This document shows, in pieces, positions 1 to 9,004 of a stretch of 64,000 nt of DNA. The notes below the pieces were generated by a model that did not search any database, had not been told where the DNA came from, and saw only the letters and a list, made by a program, of their open reading frames with translations. This stretch comes from Lutibaculum sp963816555 (lineage in GTDB: Bacteria; Pseudomonadota; Alphaproteobacteria; Rhizobiales; Tepidamorphaceae): NCBI GenBank assembly GCA_963816555.1, contig CAWFLD010000017.1, positions 1 to 64,000 on the forward strand, read 5' to 3'. The position numbers were made by a program, and so were the translations under genes. Position 1 is the first letter of the stretch, and the number at the start of each line of letters is the position of its first letter.

Positions 1-1
1 G

Positions 2-215
2 GCCGTCTTCCTGTCGCTCTTCTACGCGACCGCCCGCGCGACGCTGGAGAGCCTCGCCCGCGGCGAGATCGCCTCGGGCATCATTCCGTGGCCGGTCTGG
101 GCCGGCTAATGCGCCGGCGCCGATCGGATCGCTGCCGGTGGCGCTGCTGTGCATCTGCCGCCTGTTCGCCTCGCTGGTGCGGCTTGGAACCGGCGCCCGG
201 CCGGAAGAGAGATAG
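2..215 (+). pseudogene. dctQ: TRAP transporter small permease, C-terminal part, frameshifted
   Basis: The N-terminus lies outside the window. The visible part reads through a membrane-end segment with the PWPVW motif typical of the last loop of DctQ-type small permeases, then hits TAA at 107-109. Removing one G from the GGG run just after the TGG codon near 98-100 joins it to a second frame ending at TAG 213-215. That frame encodes a hydrophobic helix (PIGSLPVALLCICRL) followed by a short basic tail, the normal DctQ C-terminus. DctQ is the 4-helix inner-membrane subunit that pairs with DctM. The large permease starts 11 bases downstream. I infer a one-base homopolymer insertion or early decay. 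Confidence 0.7.
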
Positions 216-226
216 GGGAGGCGGGC

Positions 227-1500
227 ATGGCGGCGTTCCTGGTCATCGGGCTCTTCGGGCTTCTCGCGGTCGGCGTGCCGGTGGGGATCGCGCTGGCCGG
301 CGTGGGGATGGCGGGGACGTCGATGATGGTCGGTTTGCCGGCCATGATGTCGATCCTCAAGACGCTGCCGATCGACGTGGCGCAGTCCTACGAGCTCATC
401 ACGATCCCGATGTTCATCCTGATGGCCGAGCTGGTCGTCGTCAGCGGCGTCGCCGAGAAGCTGTTCGAGGCGATGGCGATCTGGCTCGGCCGCGTGAAGG
501 GCGGCCTCGCCGTCGCCACCGCGCTGGCGGGCGCGGGCATGGGCGCCATTTCCGGCTCGAGCACCGCGGCCGCGGCCGCCCTGGTCCTCGACCTCGGTGC
601 CGGCGATGGCGAAGGCCGGCTACGAGAGCAGGTTCAGCTGCGGCGTCGTCGCGGTCTCGGGCACGCTGTCGATGCTGATCCCGCCATCGTCGCCCTCATC
701 TCTACGGCGTGATCACCGAGATCAGCGTCGCCAAGCTGCTCATGGCCGGTATGTGCCGGGGCTGGTGGTCAGCGGCGATGATCGCGACGGGCGTCTGCGA
801 TCTGGCCGTACCCCGAGCGGCGCCGGACACCGAGACCTGCCGCTGGCGGAGAAGTTCGCCGCGCTCAGGGTAAGCTGCCGATGCTGATCCTATTCGTCTT
901 GGTCACCGGGACGATCTACTCCGGCGTCGCCACCCCGACGGAAGCGGTCGGCCTGGGAGCCTTCGCCGCGCTCATCGTGACGCTGACCATGGCCGGCTCA
1001 CCAGGCGCACGCTCGCGACGCCCTCGCGCGGGCGTCGCGCGCCACCTGCATGATCCTGCTGATCGTGGTCGGCGCAAAGATCTTCGGAGTTGTGTCGACG
1101 CTCACCCAGGTGACGCAGAACCGTGCACTTCGCGACGCCTCGACACATCCCCCACGTGGCCTGAGCCTGATCATCGCGGTCTACATCGTGCTCGGCTGCT
1201 TCATGGACCAGGTCGCGACGATGATCCTCACCGTCCCGATCACCGCGCCCGGTGGTACCGCGCTCGGCTTCGACCCGGTCTGGTTCGGGGTCATCGTCGT
1301 TGTCACGGCCGAGATCGGCATGGTGACGCCGCCGGTGGGCCTGAACGCCTTCATCGTCTCGCGGACATCATCGGTCCCGCTGGCGCAGGTGTTCAGCGGG
1401 CTGTGGCCCCACATCATCGCCCACCTGATCGTCATCGTCATCCTGTGCGCCTTCCCCCAGCTCGTCCTCTGGCTGCCAAAGCACGGCGGCAGCCCAATAA
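227..1500 (+). pseudogene. dctM: TRAP transporter large permease, multiply frameshifted
   Basis: The ATG at 227 opens a typical DctM N-terminus (hydrophobic helices, TIPMFILMAEL, then the SGSSTAAAA motif). After that the homologous sequence hops between frames: PAMAKAGYESRF near 600, YGVITEISVAKLL near 703-750, LILFVLVTGTIYSG from 884, and ILLIVVGAKIFGV through GMVTPPVGLNAF up to about 1480. I count at least eight frame changes, both insertions and deletions. One stretch near 1110-1170 also looks shortened. The stop at 1498-1500 is my best guess for the original end. The intact protein would be the 12-helix channel subunit of a periplasmic-binding-protein-dependent carboxylate importer. As written it cannot be made; it is either a decaying gene or a low-quality stretch of sequence. 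Confidence 0.75.
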
Positions 1501-1520
1501 CGACCAGAACGAAACCAAAG

Positions 1521-1529
1521 AAGGAGGAG
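1521..1529 (+). promoter_or_regulatory. Strong ribosome binding site for dctP
   Basis: AAGGAGGAG lies 6 bases before the ATG at 1536 and is a near-perfect Shine-Dalgarno sequence. It fixes the dctP start and fits the high expression usually needed for periplasmic solute-binding proteins. Confidence 0.7.
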
Positions 1530-1535
1530 AACCCC

Positions 1536-2573
1536 ATGAAACTCGGAATTGCAGTCACATTCGCCGGCTGTCTCGCCATGGCGGGCGGCGCCGCGGCGCA
1601 GGACTACACCTTCCGCCTCGCCGACGCCCTTCCGCCGGAGCACATCATCACGCGGGCGGCCGGTCAGCCGTTCATGGACAAGGTGGAGGAGCTGACCAAC
1701 GGCAAGGTCACATTCCAGCATTTCCCGGCCGGCCAGCTCGGCAAGGGCGAGGGCATCCTCGACGCCGTCAAGTCCGGCCTCGCCGACGTCGGCTACATCA
1801 TCCCCAGCCACATTCAGGGCAAGATGGCGCTGTCGGCCGTGGCCGAGCTGCCCGGCGGCTATCCCACGGCCTGCGCCGGCACCAAGGCGCTGATGAAGCT
1901 CGCCATGCCGGGCGGCCTGCTCGACAAGCTCGATTTCGAGCCGAACGGCGTGCGCTCGCTCGTCACCGTCGTGCTGCCGCCCTACCAGGCCGATTTCGCC
2001 AGTGCCGACATCAAGTCCCTCGACGACATCAAGGGCCTCAAGATCCGCTCGAACCCCGGGCCGATGGAGATGAGCATCGACGCCCTCGGCGGCGTCCCCA
2101 TCCGCATGACGCCGCCGGAGATCTACGAGTCCAAGGGCACGATCGACGGCTTCTACCTGCCGTATGTCAGCGTGATCTCCTACGGCCTCGACGAGCAGGT
2201 GAAGAGCGTCACGAAGGGCGCCAACTTCGGCTCCGTGGTCATCACCTACGGCATGGCGATCGACAAGTGGAAGACGCTGCCGCCGGAGATCCAGGAGGCC
2301 ATGACCGAGGCGGGCCGCCAGGTGTCGCTGTCGGCCTGCAAGCAGTTCGACGACGAGGAGGCCGCAGCTGGCGACAAGCTCAAGGAGAAGGGCGTGCAGT
2401 TCGTCAACTTCTCCGCCATCGAAGGCGACGACCTGAAGAGCCGCTTCGACAAGCTGGGTGAGGAGTGGGCGAAGCTCATGGAGGAGCGCGGCGAGAAGGA
2501 GGCCAGCCACGTTCCCTCACGTCGTTCCGCGAAGCCGTGGCTGAGGGCGAGCGGCGCCACTCAACCCAACTAA
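1536..2573 (+). CDS. dctP: TRAP transporter solute-binding protein DctP, C-terminus frameshifted
   Basis: Periplasmic substrate-binding subunit of the TRAP system. Residues 1-19 form a signal peptide ending in AAAQ. The mature part has the DctP-family blocks FPAGQLGKGEGILDAV, LPGGYPT and LKIRSNPGPM, the last holding the arginine that usually binds the ligand carboxylate. The start follows a very good Shine-Dalgarno sequence. The last ~20 codons read as an arginine/proline-rich tail, whereas a shift near 2510-2520 gives TSFREAVAEGERRHSTQ, which continues the helix properly, so the C-terminus is probably damaged by an indel. A few residues also seem missing before GTIDG. The substrate is unknown; carboxylates are usual for the family. 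Confidence 0.85.
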   Translation: MKLGIAVTFAGCLAMAGGAAAQDYTFRLADALPPEHIITRAAGQPFMDKVEELTNGKVTFQHFPAGQLGKGEGILDAVKSGLADVGYIIPSHIQGKMALSAVAELPGGYPTACAGTKALMKLAMPGGLLDKLDFEPNGVRSLVTVVLPPYQADFASADIKSLDDIKGLKIRSNPGPMEMSIDALGGVPIRMTPPEIYESKGTIDGFYLPYVSVISYGLDEQVKSVTKGANFGSVVITYGMAIDKWKTLPPEIQEAMTEAGRQVSLSACKQFDDEEAAAGDKLKEKGVQFVNFSAIEGDDLKSRFDKLGEEWAKLMEERGEKEASHVPSRRSAKPWLRASGATQPN

Positions 2574-2697
2574 GACGCTAAAATCTTCGTCTTTCGTCTC
2601 TCGGTCCAAGGACCCAGTGCCCCGGGCGGCGGCCAGCCGCCGGAATGACATCTCGTCTCCACGCGGCGAGGGGGGACCTTGGCGCGCGCTGCCATTT

Positions 2698-2716
2698 TGT
2701 CATAACAATAACGACA
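2698..2716 (+). promoter_or_regulatory. Possible LysR operator (TGTC-N11-GACA)
   Basis: A 4-base inverted repeat, TGTC and GACA separated by 11 AT-rich bases, sits about 80 bases before the lysR start. The AT-rich run stands out in GC-rich DNA, and the spacing resembles the T-N11-A box bound by LysR-type regulators. It is a plausible autoregulatory site. No clear terminator was seen between dctP and this site. Confidence 0.35.
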
Positions 2717-2793
2717 TAGGCAGCCGCCGCCTCTCGCGTTTCGCTTCTCTCCGGCGGCCTCCCTCTCATACCCGATCCGGGGGACGCCGCGCG

Positions 2794-3744
2794 ATGGCCA
2801 CGCGATCCTACCTGCCATCCATCGCCACGTCTGCGCGCCTTCGAGGCGGTGGCGCGGCGGCAGAGCTTCACCCGCGCCGCGATGGAACTGAACATGACGC
2901 AGACCGCGATCAGCCATCAGGTGCGCAGCTTGAGGAACTGCTCGGCGTCCAGCTCCTCGTGCGCGACCGGCACGGCATCAGGCTGACCGACGCGGGGCGA
3001 GACTACATCGAGGGCGTGCGGGCCTCGCTCGTGCTCATCTCCTCGGCCACGGAGCGCCTGATCGACCAGCGCAGGGAGGAACGGCTGAGCGTCGTCTGCC
3101 TCGCCGCGTTCGGGCTGAAATGCCTGATGCCGCTCCTGCCGGAGTTCCGGGAAAAGCACCCGGAGATCTCGTTGCGGATCGACACGGTCGTCTCGTTCGA
3201 CGCGGCCGCCAAATACAACTACGAGGTCTCGATCCGCTACGGCGACGGCGTCTGGCCCGGCCTCACCGCCTACAAGATCGCCGACGAGGAGCTCTTCCCG
3301 GTCGCGAGCCCCGTTCTTCTGGAGCGCCAGCCGCTGCGGGAGCCCGCCGACCTTGCCAACCACACCCTGATCCGCACCGCTTCGCTCGTCTTTCGCGACG
3401 ACTGGCTCGACTGGCTGTCTCTCGCGGGGCTCGACGGAATGGAGTTCGCCGACGAGATCACCTGCGACCTGATGCTCCCCTCCGTGCAGGCGGCGGTCGA
3501 CGGGCTGGGCGTGGTGATGGGGCGCTGCCCGCTCGTCAACCGGGCGCTCGGCGAGGGGCGCCTCGTCGAGCCGTTCGACATGAGGCTCGACTCGCCGACC
3601 GGCTACTACGTGGCCGTGCCGTCCGACCGGCAGCTCAGCGAGCACGTCGACACGTTCGTGCAGTGGCTGCTCGAGCGGTTCCGGGAGACGGACGACGAAG
3701 GGGTGCAGAGGCCTCCCCGGCGCCGGCGGAAGGCGTTCGCCTGA
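2794..3744 (+). CDS. LysR-family transcriptional regulator (two compensating indels)
   Basis: A DNA-binding regulator with an N-terminal winged helix-turn-helix (FEAVARRQSFTRAAMELN, then MTQTAISHQVRSLE) and a C-terminal effector-binding domain. Its effector half (CLMPLLPEFREKHPEISL, VSIRYGDG, later GLGVVMGRCPLV) resembles GcvA-like LysR proteins. The HTH sits in another frame than the rest. A surplus T near 2830 and a missing G near 2931 restore one reading from ATG 2794 (starts MATRSYLPSIAT, then LRAFEAVARR) to the stop, about 315 residues. It lies downstream of the TRAP genes on the same strand and may control them, which is inference. The Arg-rich end is ordinary for the base composition. 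Confidence 0.8.
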   Translation: MATRSYLPSIATSARLRGGGAAAELHPRRDGTEHDADRDQPSGAQLEELLGVQLLVRDRHGIRLTDAGRDYIEGVRASLVLISSATERLIDQRREERLSVVCLAAFGLKCLMPLLPEFREKHPEISLRIDTVVSFDAAAKYNYEVSIRYGDGVWPGLTAYKIADEELFPVASPVLLERQPLREPADLANHTLIRTASLVFRDDWLDWLSLAGLDGMEFADEITCDLMLPSVQAAVDGLGVVMGRCPLVNRALGEGRLVEPFDMRLDSPTGYYVAVPSDRQLSEHVDTFVQWLLERFRETDDEGVQRPPRRRRKAFA

Positions 3745-3751
3745 CCGAAGC

Positions 3752-4174
3752 TCAGAAGCCGAGGGCGGCCTTGATGCGTTCGCCCTGCTCGGCGATCGCG
3801 TCCGCGTCGCCCATCTGGCCCGGCGGCTTCAGCTCGACGCCCTCGAAGCGCGGCAGGACGTGGAAGTGGGTGTGGAAGACGACCTGGCCGCCCGCCGGCT
3901 CGTTGAACTGCTGGACCGTCGCGCCGTCGGCGTCGAACGCCTTCACCGCCGCCCGGGCGACCATCTGCACGGTGCGGACGAGGGCGCAGAGGTCTTCGGG
4001 ATCGATGTCGAGCAGGTTGCGCGACGGTGCCTTGGGGATCACCAGGCAGTGGCCGTCGCCGCGCGGCATGATGTCCATGAAGGCGAACGTCCTGTCGTCC
4101 TCGTAGACCCTGGTGCACGGCATCTCGCCGCGCAGGATCTTGGCGAACACGTTCTGGTCGTCATAGGCGGCCAT
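3752..4174 (-). CDS. HIT family protein (histidine triad nucleotide hydrolase)
   Basis: 140 residues. The C-terminal histidine triad is HTHFHVL at residues 101-107, the catalytic signature of HIT hydrolases that cleave nucleoside phosphoramidates or AMP-protein and related adducts. The N-terminus (NVFAKILRGEMPC near 8-20) and MPRGDGHCLVIPK (36-48) are the usual nucleotide-binding strands. Length and motif match the HinT/HitA branch common in alphaproteobacteria. It is the last gene of a leftward group (ridA, glycerophosphodiesterase, FemAB-like, HIT), with a 59-base gap after the FemAB-like gene. The substrate cannot be deduced. It converges on lysR with 7 bases between stops. Confidence 0.92.
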   Translation of the reverse strand: MAAYDDQNVFAKILRGEMPCTRVYEDDRTFAFMDIMPRGDGHCLVIPKAPSRNLLDIDPEDLCALVRTVQMVARAAVKAFDADGATVQQFNEPAGGQVVFHTHFHVLPRFEGVELKPPGQMGDADAIAEQGERIKAALGF

Positions 4175-4233
4175 CGGCCCGGTCTCCCCGTCGTTCCCGT
4201 GTCGCGTCTACCTTCCAGAGCGGTGCGGCAGCG

Positions 4234-5451
4234 TCAAGACGAGCCGTCGCGGCGGTAGGGCGCCCGCTCCGCGAGCAGGCGGTTCTCCTCCTCCACGTAG
4301 TGGCGCTCGCCCTCGAGATAGTCGGCCACCGCCCGGCGCAGGCCGGGATGGGCGATGTAGTGGGCCGAATGCGTGGTGACCGGCAGGTAGCCGCGCGCCA
4401 GCTTGTGCTGGCCCTGCGCGCCGGCCTCGACCCAGGCGAGCCCGCGGTCGATGGCGAAGTCGAGGGCCTGGTAGTAGCAGACCTCGAAGTGCAGGAACGG
4501 GTGGTCCTCGATGCAGCCCCAGTTGCGGCCGTAGAGCGCGGCGTCGCCGATCAGGTTGAGCGCGCCGGCGATGTACCGGCCGCGGCGCTTCGCCATGACG
4601 AGGAGGATGCGCTCCGGCATGCGCTCGCCGATCAGGCTGAAGAAGCGCCGGTTGAGGTAGGGGCGGCCCCATTTGCGCGAGCCCGTGTCCATGTAGAAGT
4701 CGAAGAACGCGTCCCAGTGCGCCTCGGTCAGGTCGGCGCCGGTCACCCACTCGATCGTGATGCCGTTCTCCAGGGCCTCGCGGCGCTCCTTGCGCAGCGC
4801 CTTCCGCTTGCGCGAGGCGAGGGCGGCGAGGAAGTCGTCGAAGCTCCGGTAGCCTTCGTTGCGCCAGTGGAACTGCTGGTCGGTGCGCTCGAGCATGCCG
4901 TGCTCGGCGAGCGCCAGACGGTCCGTCTCCGAAAGGAACGTCCAGTGCACGGAGGAGATGTCGTTTCGGCGGCAGAGCTCCGTGGCGCCGGCGATCAGCG
5001 CCTGCTTCATCGCCGGCCGGTTCTGGTCGCCGCGCACCAGGAGGCGCGGCCCCGGCACCGGCGTGAAGGGGACGGCGGCCTGGAGCTTGGGGTAGTAGCG
5101 GCCGCCGGCGCGCTCGAAGGCGTCCGCCCAGCCATAGTCGAAGACGTATTCGCCCTGGGAGTGGCTCTTGAGGTAGCACGGCATGGCGCCGGCCAGGCGG
5201 CCGCCGCTGCGGATCGTCAGGTGCTGCGGCAGCCAGCCGGTCTCGGCGCGGACGCAGCCGCTTTCCTCCAGAGAGGAGAGGAAGGCGTGGCTGACGAAGG
5301 GGTTGTGCGTTTCGGCTCGCGTCTCGCGTGAGGCCGTCTCGTCGTCGAAGCCGGCGGGCACCGGCTCGCCGAACGCGCAGGCATCCCACTCTTCGGCCGA
5401 GACGGAGGCGAGCCTGTCGGCGACGTGGATCTCGATCGTTTCCTGGTCCAA
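4234..5451 (-). CDS. FemAB-like acyltransferase (PF04339/DUF482, GNAT fold)
   Basis: 405 residues. The sequence matches the large family annotated as peptidoglycan biosynthesis/recognition or GNAT N-acyltransferase: an N-terminal NPFVSHAFLSSLEES block, a middle YVFDYGWADAFERAGGRYYPKLQ block, and the late segment LYGRNWGC followed by LHFEVCYYQALDFAI and THSAHYIAHP. These are tell-tale for PF04339. The biochemical role of the family is poorly known; aminoacyl or acyl transfer to an envelope or small-molecule acceptor is the general expectation. The start is TTG at 5451; no ATG or GTG gives a better fit. It follows the glycerophosphodiesterase gene by 39 bases. Confidence 0.85.
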   Translation of the reverse strand: MDQETIEIHVADRLASVSAEEWDACAFGEPVPAGFDDETASRETRAETHNPFVSHAFLSSLEESGCVRAETGWLPQHLTIRSGGRLAGAMPCYLKSHSQGEYVFDYGWADAFERAGGRYYPKLQAAVPFTPVPGPRLLVRGDQNRPAMKQALIAGATELCRRNDISSVHWTFLSETDRLALAEHGMLERTDQQFHWRNEGYRSFDDFLAALASRKRKALRKERREALENGITIEWVTGADLTEAHWDAFFDFYMDTGSRKWGRPYLNRRFFSLIGERMPERILLVMAKRRGRYIAGALNLIGDAALYGRNWGCIEDHPFLHFEVCYYQALDFAIDRGLAWVEAGAQGQHKLARGYLPVTTHSAHYIAHPGLRRAVADYLEGERHYVEEENRLLAERAPYRRDGSS

Positions 5452-5490
5452 ATGGGCAATCCGGGTGCCACGGGGCGCGGGGCCCTCGGA

Positions 5491-6234
5491 CTAGGGCACG
5501 AACCCCTCGAAGATGATCTGGTCGGCATGCTCGGCCGCGTGCCGCCGCTGCTCCGGCGTCCTCACCGTCCAGGTCAGGAGCGGCCGCCCCAGCGCCTTGC
5601 GCAGGACGGAAGGCGCGATGGCCGGCAGGTCGTCGACCGAGTATGCCACGAATTGCGGCCGGCTTTCGACCGCATGCATGAGATGGCGCAGCAAAGCGCG
5701 AGGGGAAGGCGTCGTTTCGCCGCTGGAGGACCGCTTGTAGCTCTCGGCGGTCAGGCCGCGCGGAACCGACGGCGCGGCATGGCGCACGGCGGCGACGGCG
5801 CCCGGATCGAACGACATGAGCGCGGCGCGGCCCTTGTAGCGGGCGACCCGCTCGGCGACGCGGCCGGCGAAGTCGCGCGAGCCGCCGAAGTCGCTCTTGA
5901 TCTCGATGACGAGCGGCGTCCGGTCGTCGACCTGCTCGAGAAGCTCGTCGAGCGTCGCGATGCGGTCGCGGGTGTCGCGGTAGGCGACGTCCTTGAGCGC
6001 CTCGACGGGCAGGGCGGAGACGGGGCCGGCGCCGTGCGTCAGCCGGTCCAGCGTGTCGTCGTGGAAGACGACGGGCGTGCCGCCGGCGGCCGGCTGCAGG
6101 TCGACCTCGATCGCGAAGCCGCCCGCGATGGCCGCCTCGACGGCGCTCATCGTGTTCTCGATGACCCCCTTGGCGGGATCGTGCAGGCCGCGATGGGCGA
6201 CCGGCCGTTCCGTCAGCCAGCCAGGTGCCGCCAT
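5491..6234 (-). CDS. Glycerophosphodiester phosphodiesterase family protein
   Basis: 247 residues. A GDPD TIM barrel hydrolysing glycerophosphodiesters to sn-glycerol 3-phosphate and an alcohol. Seen motifs are HRG at 14-16, the metal-binding E43 and D45 in EVDLQP, and H58 in VVFHDD, all in the expected order. There is no signal peptide, so it is probably cytosolic. The C-terminal PLLTWTVRTPEQRRHAAEHADQ segment is typical. The ATG lies five bases downstream of the ridA stop, so the two are surely co-transcribed. The length is that of the short bacterial cytosolic class. Confidence 0.92.
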   Translation of the reverse strand: MAAPGWLTERPVAHRGLHDPAKGVIENTMSAVEAAIAGGFAIEVDLQPAAGGTPVVFHDDTLDRLTHGAGPVSALPVEALKDVAYRDTRDRIATLDELLEQVDDRTPLVIEIKSDFGGSRDFAGRVAERVARYKGRAALMSFDPGAVAAVRHAAPSVPRGLTAESYKRSSSGETTPSPRALLRHLMHAVESRPQFVAYSVDDLPAIAPSVLRKALGRPLLTWTVRTPEQRRHAAEHADQIIFEGFVP

Positions 6235-6238
6235 GGGC

Positions 6239-6703
6239 TCATTCGATCTCGAAGATCGCCTCGATCTCGACGGCCACGCCGAAGGGCAGGGCGGCGACGC
6301 CGACGGCCGAGCGCGAGTGGCGGCCGGCCTCGCCGAGCGCCTCGACCATCAGGTCGGAGGCGCCGTTGATGACCTTGGGCTGGTCGCCGAAATCGGGCGC
6401 GGAATTGACGAAGCCGGTGAGCTTCACGCAGCGCAGGACCTGATCGAAGCTGCCCGCGGCCGCCTTCGCCTGGGCGAGCAGGTTGATGGCGCAGAGCCGC
6501 GCCGCCTTCTGGCCCTCCTCGACGTCCATGCCGGCGCCGAGCTTGCCGATGAACTCGAGCCCGTTCTTGCCGGAGGGCACCTGGCCGGAGATGAAGAGGA
6601 GGTTGCCGCTCTTCACGAACGGAACATAGTTCGCCGCCGGCGCGGCGGGCGTCGGAAGCTCGATGCCCAGTTCCTGGAGGCGCTGTTCGACGTTGGCCGG
6701 CAT
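6239..6703 (-). CDS. RidA family protein (enamine/imine deaminase fold)
   Basis: 154 residues. The YjgF/RidA fold is shown by NLLFISGQVPSGKNG in the middle and the late VKLTGFVNSAPDFGDQPKV, followed by GEAGRHSRSAVGVAALPFGVAVEIEA (RSAVGV in place of the usual RxAVGV arginine block). RidA proteins hydrolyse reactive enamines and imines from PLP enzymes. This branch, longer at the N-terminus and often annotated YjgF-like, has less certain activity. It is first in the leftward group. The divergent space to eipB (6704-6840) should hold promoters for both, but I see no clear consensus elements there. Confidence 0.9.
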   Translation of the reverse strand: MPANVEQRLQELGIELPTPAAPAANYVPFVKSGNLLFISGQVPSGKNGLEFIGKLGAGMDVEEGQKAARLCAINLLAQAKAAAGSFDQVLRCVKLTGFVNSAPDFGDQPKVINGASDLMVEALGEAGRHSRSAVGVAALPFGVAVEIEAIFEIE

Positions 6704-6840
6704 GGGATGCTCCCGCTTCGGTTGAACTCGGGCCCCTTGTGCCTCCTTTGGCGGTGGCGTGGCAAGCGAAGTTCGTTTGCTGATCGCAAGTGCCGTGGGA
6801 ACATGCGATGGTGGTCGCGCGTGAAAGGGTGTGGAGTGTC

Positions 6841-7687
6841 ATGCGTCAAGTCTTGTCGGCTGCGGCCGGCGTTCTCCTGTGCAGTCTCGCCGTCGGCGGA
6901 CCGGCCGCGGGCGAGGCGCCGGGGCCCGTCGAGCTGGCCCCGCATCTCGCCGTCTACGATCTGAAGTCTCGTCTCCGCGAAGGCCGCCTCGGGAATCGAC
7001 GGTTTCCGCGGCCGGCTCGTCTTCGAGGCCGAGGGCTCGGCCTGCGCCGGCTACTCGACGAAGACGCGCTTCGTCGGCGAGGTCGCCGGCGACGACGGCA
7101 GCGTGGTCACCGACACGCGCTCGTCGACGCTGGAGACCAAGGGCGGGCGGCACTTCGAGTTCTCCACGCAGCGCTATTCCGGGCACGAGATGGTCGAGGA
7201 CACGGAGGGCGCGGCCGACCGCAAGCCGGATCAGGTGCAGGTCGATCTCGCGCGCCCGACGGAGGAGACGCTGCAGCTCCCCGCCGACGTCGTCTTCCCC
7301 TCCGAGCACATGCGGATGATCCTCGACGCCGCGAGGCAGGGGCGGCGGATCGTGACGGCGCCGGTCTATGACGGCTCCGAGACGGGCCACGTCGTCTACG
7401 AGACGACGACGGCGATCGGCAACAAGCGGCCGCCCATGGCCGAGTCGGAGGCCTCCGGGATCGACCCGGCGCACGCCGCGACGGTGGCGGAGTGGACGAG
7501 CTGGCCGGTGACGATCGCCTATTTCAATCCCGCCTCGGAGACGCCCGACCTGCCGGAATACGAGTTCACCTACGACCTGTTCGGCAACGGCATCAGCCGC
7601 GCGATCAGGCTCGACTACGGCGACTTCGCCATCGAGGGCAAGCTCGTCTCGCTCGAGCTCAAGGACGCGCCGCCCTGCGATCTCTGA
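6841..7687 (+). CDS. eipB: EipB-like cell envelope integrity protein (DUF1849), one frameshift
   Basis: Starts at ATG 6841 after GTGGAG, with a signal peptide of about 24 residues (VLLCSLAVGGPAAG). The mature part opens LAPHLAVYDLK, as in DUF1849/EipB. Reading then requires loss of one T near 6968 to give KLVSAKAASGIDGFRGRLVFEAEG and continue to the stop. The family's disulfide cysteines are both visible, in EGSACAGYS and in the last residues PPCDL. In Brucella EipB is a periplasmic beta-spiral protein needed for envelope integrity and linked to lipoprotein and TPR-protein function. I regard the frameshift as a likely sequencing insertion, because all conserved parts remain on both sides of it. 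Confidence 0.85.
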
Positions 7688-7690
7688 AGC

Positions 7691-9004
7691 TCAGGTCGGT
7701 TTCTTCGGCCGCGGCGTGAAGCCGATTCCGCGCTGCACGAGATCCGCGCCGAAGCGGTCGCGCAGCCGGTCGATCGCCGCCTCCGCGGCGCCGAGCTTCG
7801 CCGGCCGCTGGTCGAGGAGGTCGGGCAGGTCGGCGGCGTCGGCCGTCACGAGATCCGTCGCGCCGATGCCGATCAGCCGGAAGGCCCTGCGGCCGTCGGC
7901 CTCGGCGGCGAGCAGGCGCTCGCCCTCCTCGAACAGCCGGTGCGCCAGCCGCGTCGGGTTGCCGAGCCCGTGCGAGCGGCTGAGCGTGCGGAAGTCCGGC
8001 GTCTTGAGCTTCAGGGTCACGGTGCGACCGGACAGCTGGGCCGCCTTCAGCCGCGCCGCCACCTTCTCGCTCAGCCGCCACAATGTCCGCGACAGCGTCT
8101 CGGGGTCGGCCACGTCCTCGTCGAAGGTCGTCTCGCTCGAGATGCTCTTGGCGGCCCGGTCGGGCGTCACCTTGCGCGCGTCCTCGCCATGCGCCAGCTG
8201 GCCGAGGCGCAGGCCCATGGCGCCGTAGCGGCGCGCAAGCGTCGCGGGGTCGGCGCGCTGCAGGTCGCCCACCGTCCGCAGCCCGTCGGCCGTCAGGCGC
8301 TGCTGCAGGGCCGGGCCGACGCCCCAGATCGCCGAGACGGGCCGGCCGGCGAGGAAGCCCTTCGCCTCGGCCGCGCCGATGACCGAGAAGCCGCGCGGCT
8401 TGTCGAGGTCCGAGGCCATCTTGGCGAGGAACTTGTTCGGCGCGAGGCCGATCGAGGCGGAGATCCCGACCTCCTCGTCGAGGCGCTTCACGAAGCGGGC
8501 GAGGATGGTCGCCGGCGAGGCGCGGTGCAGCGCCGCGGTGCCGGAGAGGTCGAGAAACGCCTCGTCGATCGACAGCGGCTCGACCAGCGGCGTCAGCGCC
8601 TGCATCATCTCGCGGATCTGCCGGCCGACGGCGGCGTACTTCTTCATGTCCGGCGGCAGGACGACGGCGTCCGGGCAGAGCTTCAGCGCCTGGAACATGG
8701 GCATCGCGGACTTCACGCCGCGGATGCGCGCGATGTAGCAGGCCGTCGAGACGACGCCGCGGCGGCTGCCGCCGATGATCAGCGGCCTGTCGGTGAGGGA
8801 GGGGTCGTCGCGCTTCTCGATCGAGGCATAGAAGGCGTCGCAGTCGAGATGGGCGATGCGCAGGTCGTGGAGCTCGGCATGGCGGACGAGGCGCGGGCTG
8901 CCGCAGCGGCGGCAGCGCCGCCCGTCGCCCGGATCGGACGTGCAGTCGAGGCAGAGGCCGGGCAGGGCGGCCTCGCCGGCACCTGTGCGGGGCCCCGCCG
9001 TCAC
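7691..9004 (-). CDS. dinB: DNA polymerase IV with N-terminal zinc-ribbon extension
   Basis: Y-family translesion polymerase of 437 residues. The palm begins IAHLDCDAFYASIEKRDDP (metal aspartates) and continues with LSIDEAFLDL, whose SIDEAF carries the catalytic Asp-Glu. GVGPALQQRL is the thumb helix-hairpin-helix, and the little finger follows. Before the palm is a ~45-residue extension with two CxxC pairs (CLDC and CRRC), a zinc-ribbon seen in many Rhizobiales DinB proteins. The chosen start is GTG at 9004, overlapping the ROK stop by four bases (GTGA). A longer open frame upstream is only a shadow of the ROK gene. It ends 3 bases from eipB, convergent. Confidence 0.92.
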   Translation of the reverse strand: MTAGPRTGAGEAALPGLCLDCTSDPGDGRRCRRCGSPRLVRHAELHDLRIAHLDCDAFYASIEKRDDPSLTDRPLIIGGSRRGVVSTACYIARIRGVKSAMPMFQALKLCPDAVVLPPDMKKYAAVGRQIREMMQALTPLVEPLSIDEAFLDLSGTAALHRASPATILARFVKRLDEEVGISASIGLAPNKFLAKMASDLDKPRGFSVIGAAEAKGFLAGRPVSAIWGVGPALQQRLTADGLRTVGDLQRADPATLARRYGAMGLRLGQLAHGEDARKVTPDRAAKSISSETTFDEDVADPETLSRTLWRLSEKVAARLKAAQLSGRTVTLKLKTPDFRTLSRSHGLGNPTRLAHRLFEEGERLLAAEADGRRAFRLIGIGATDLVTADAADLPDLLDQRPAKLGAAEAAIDRLRDRFGADLVQRGIGFTPRPKKPT

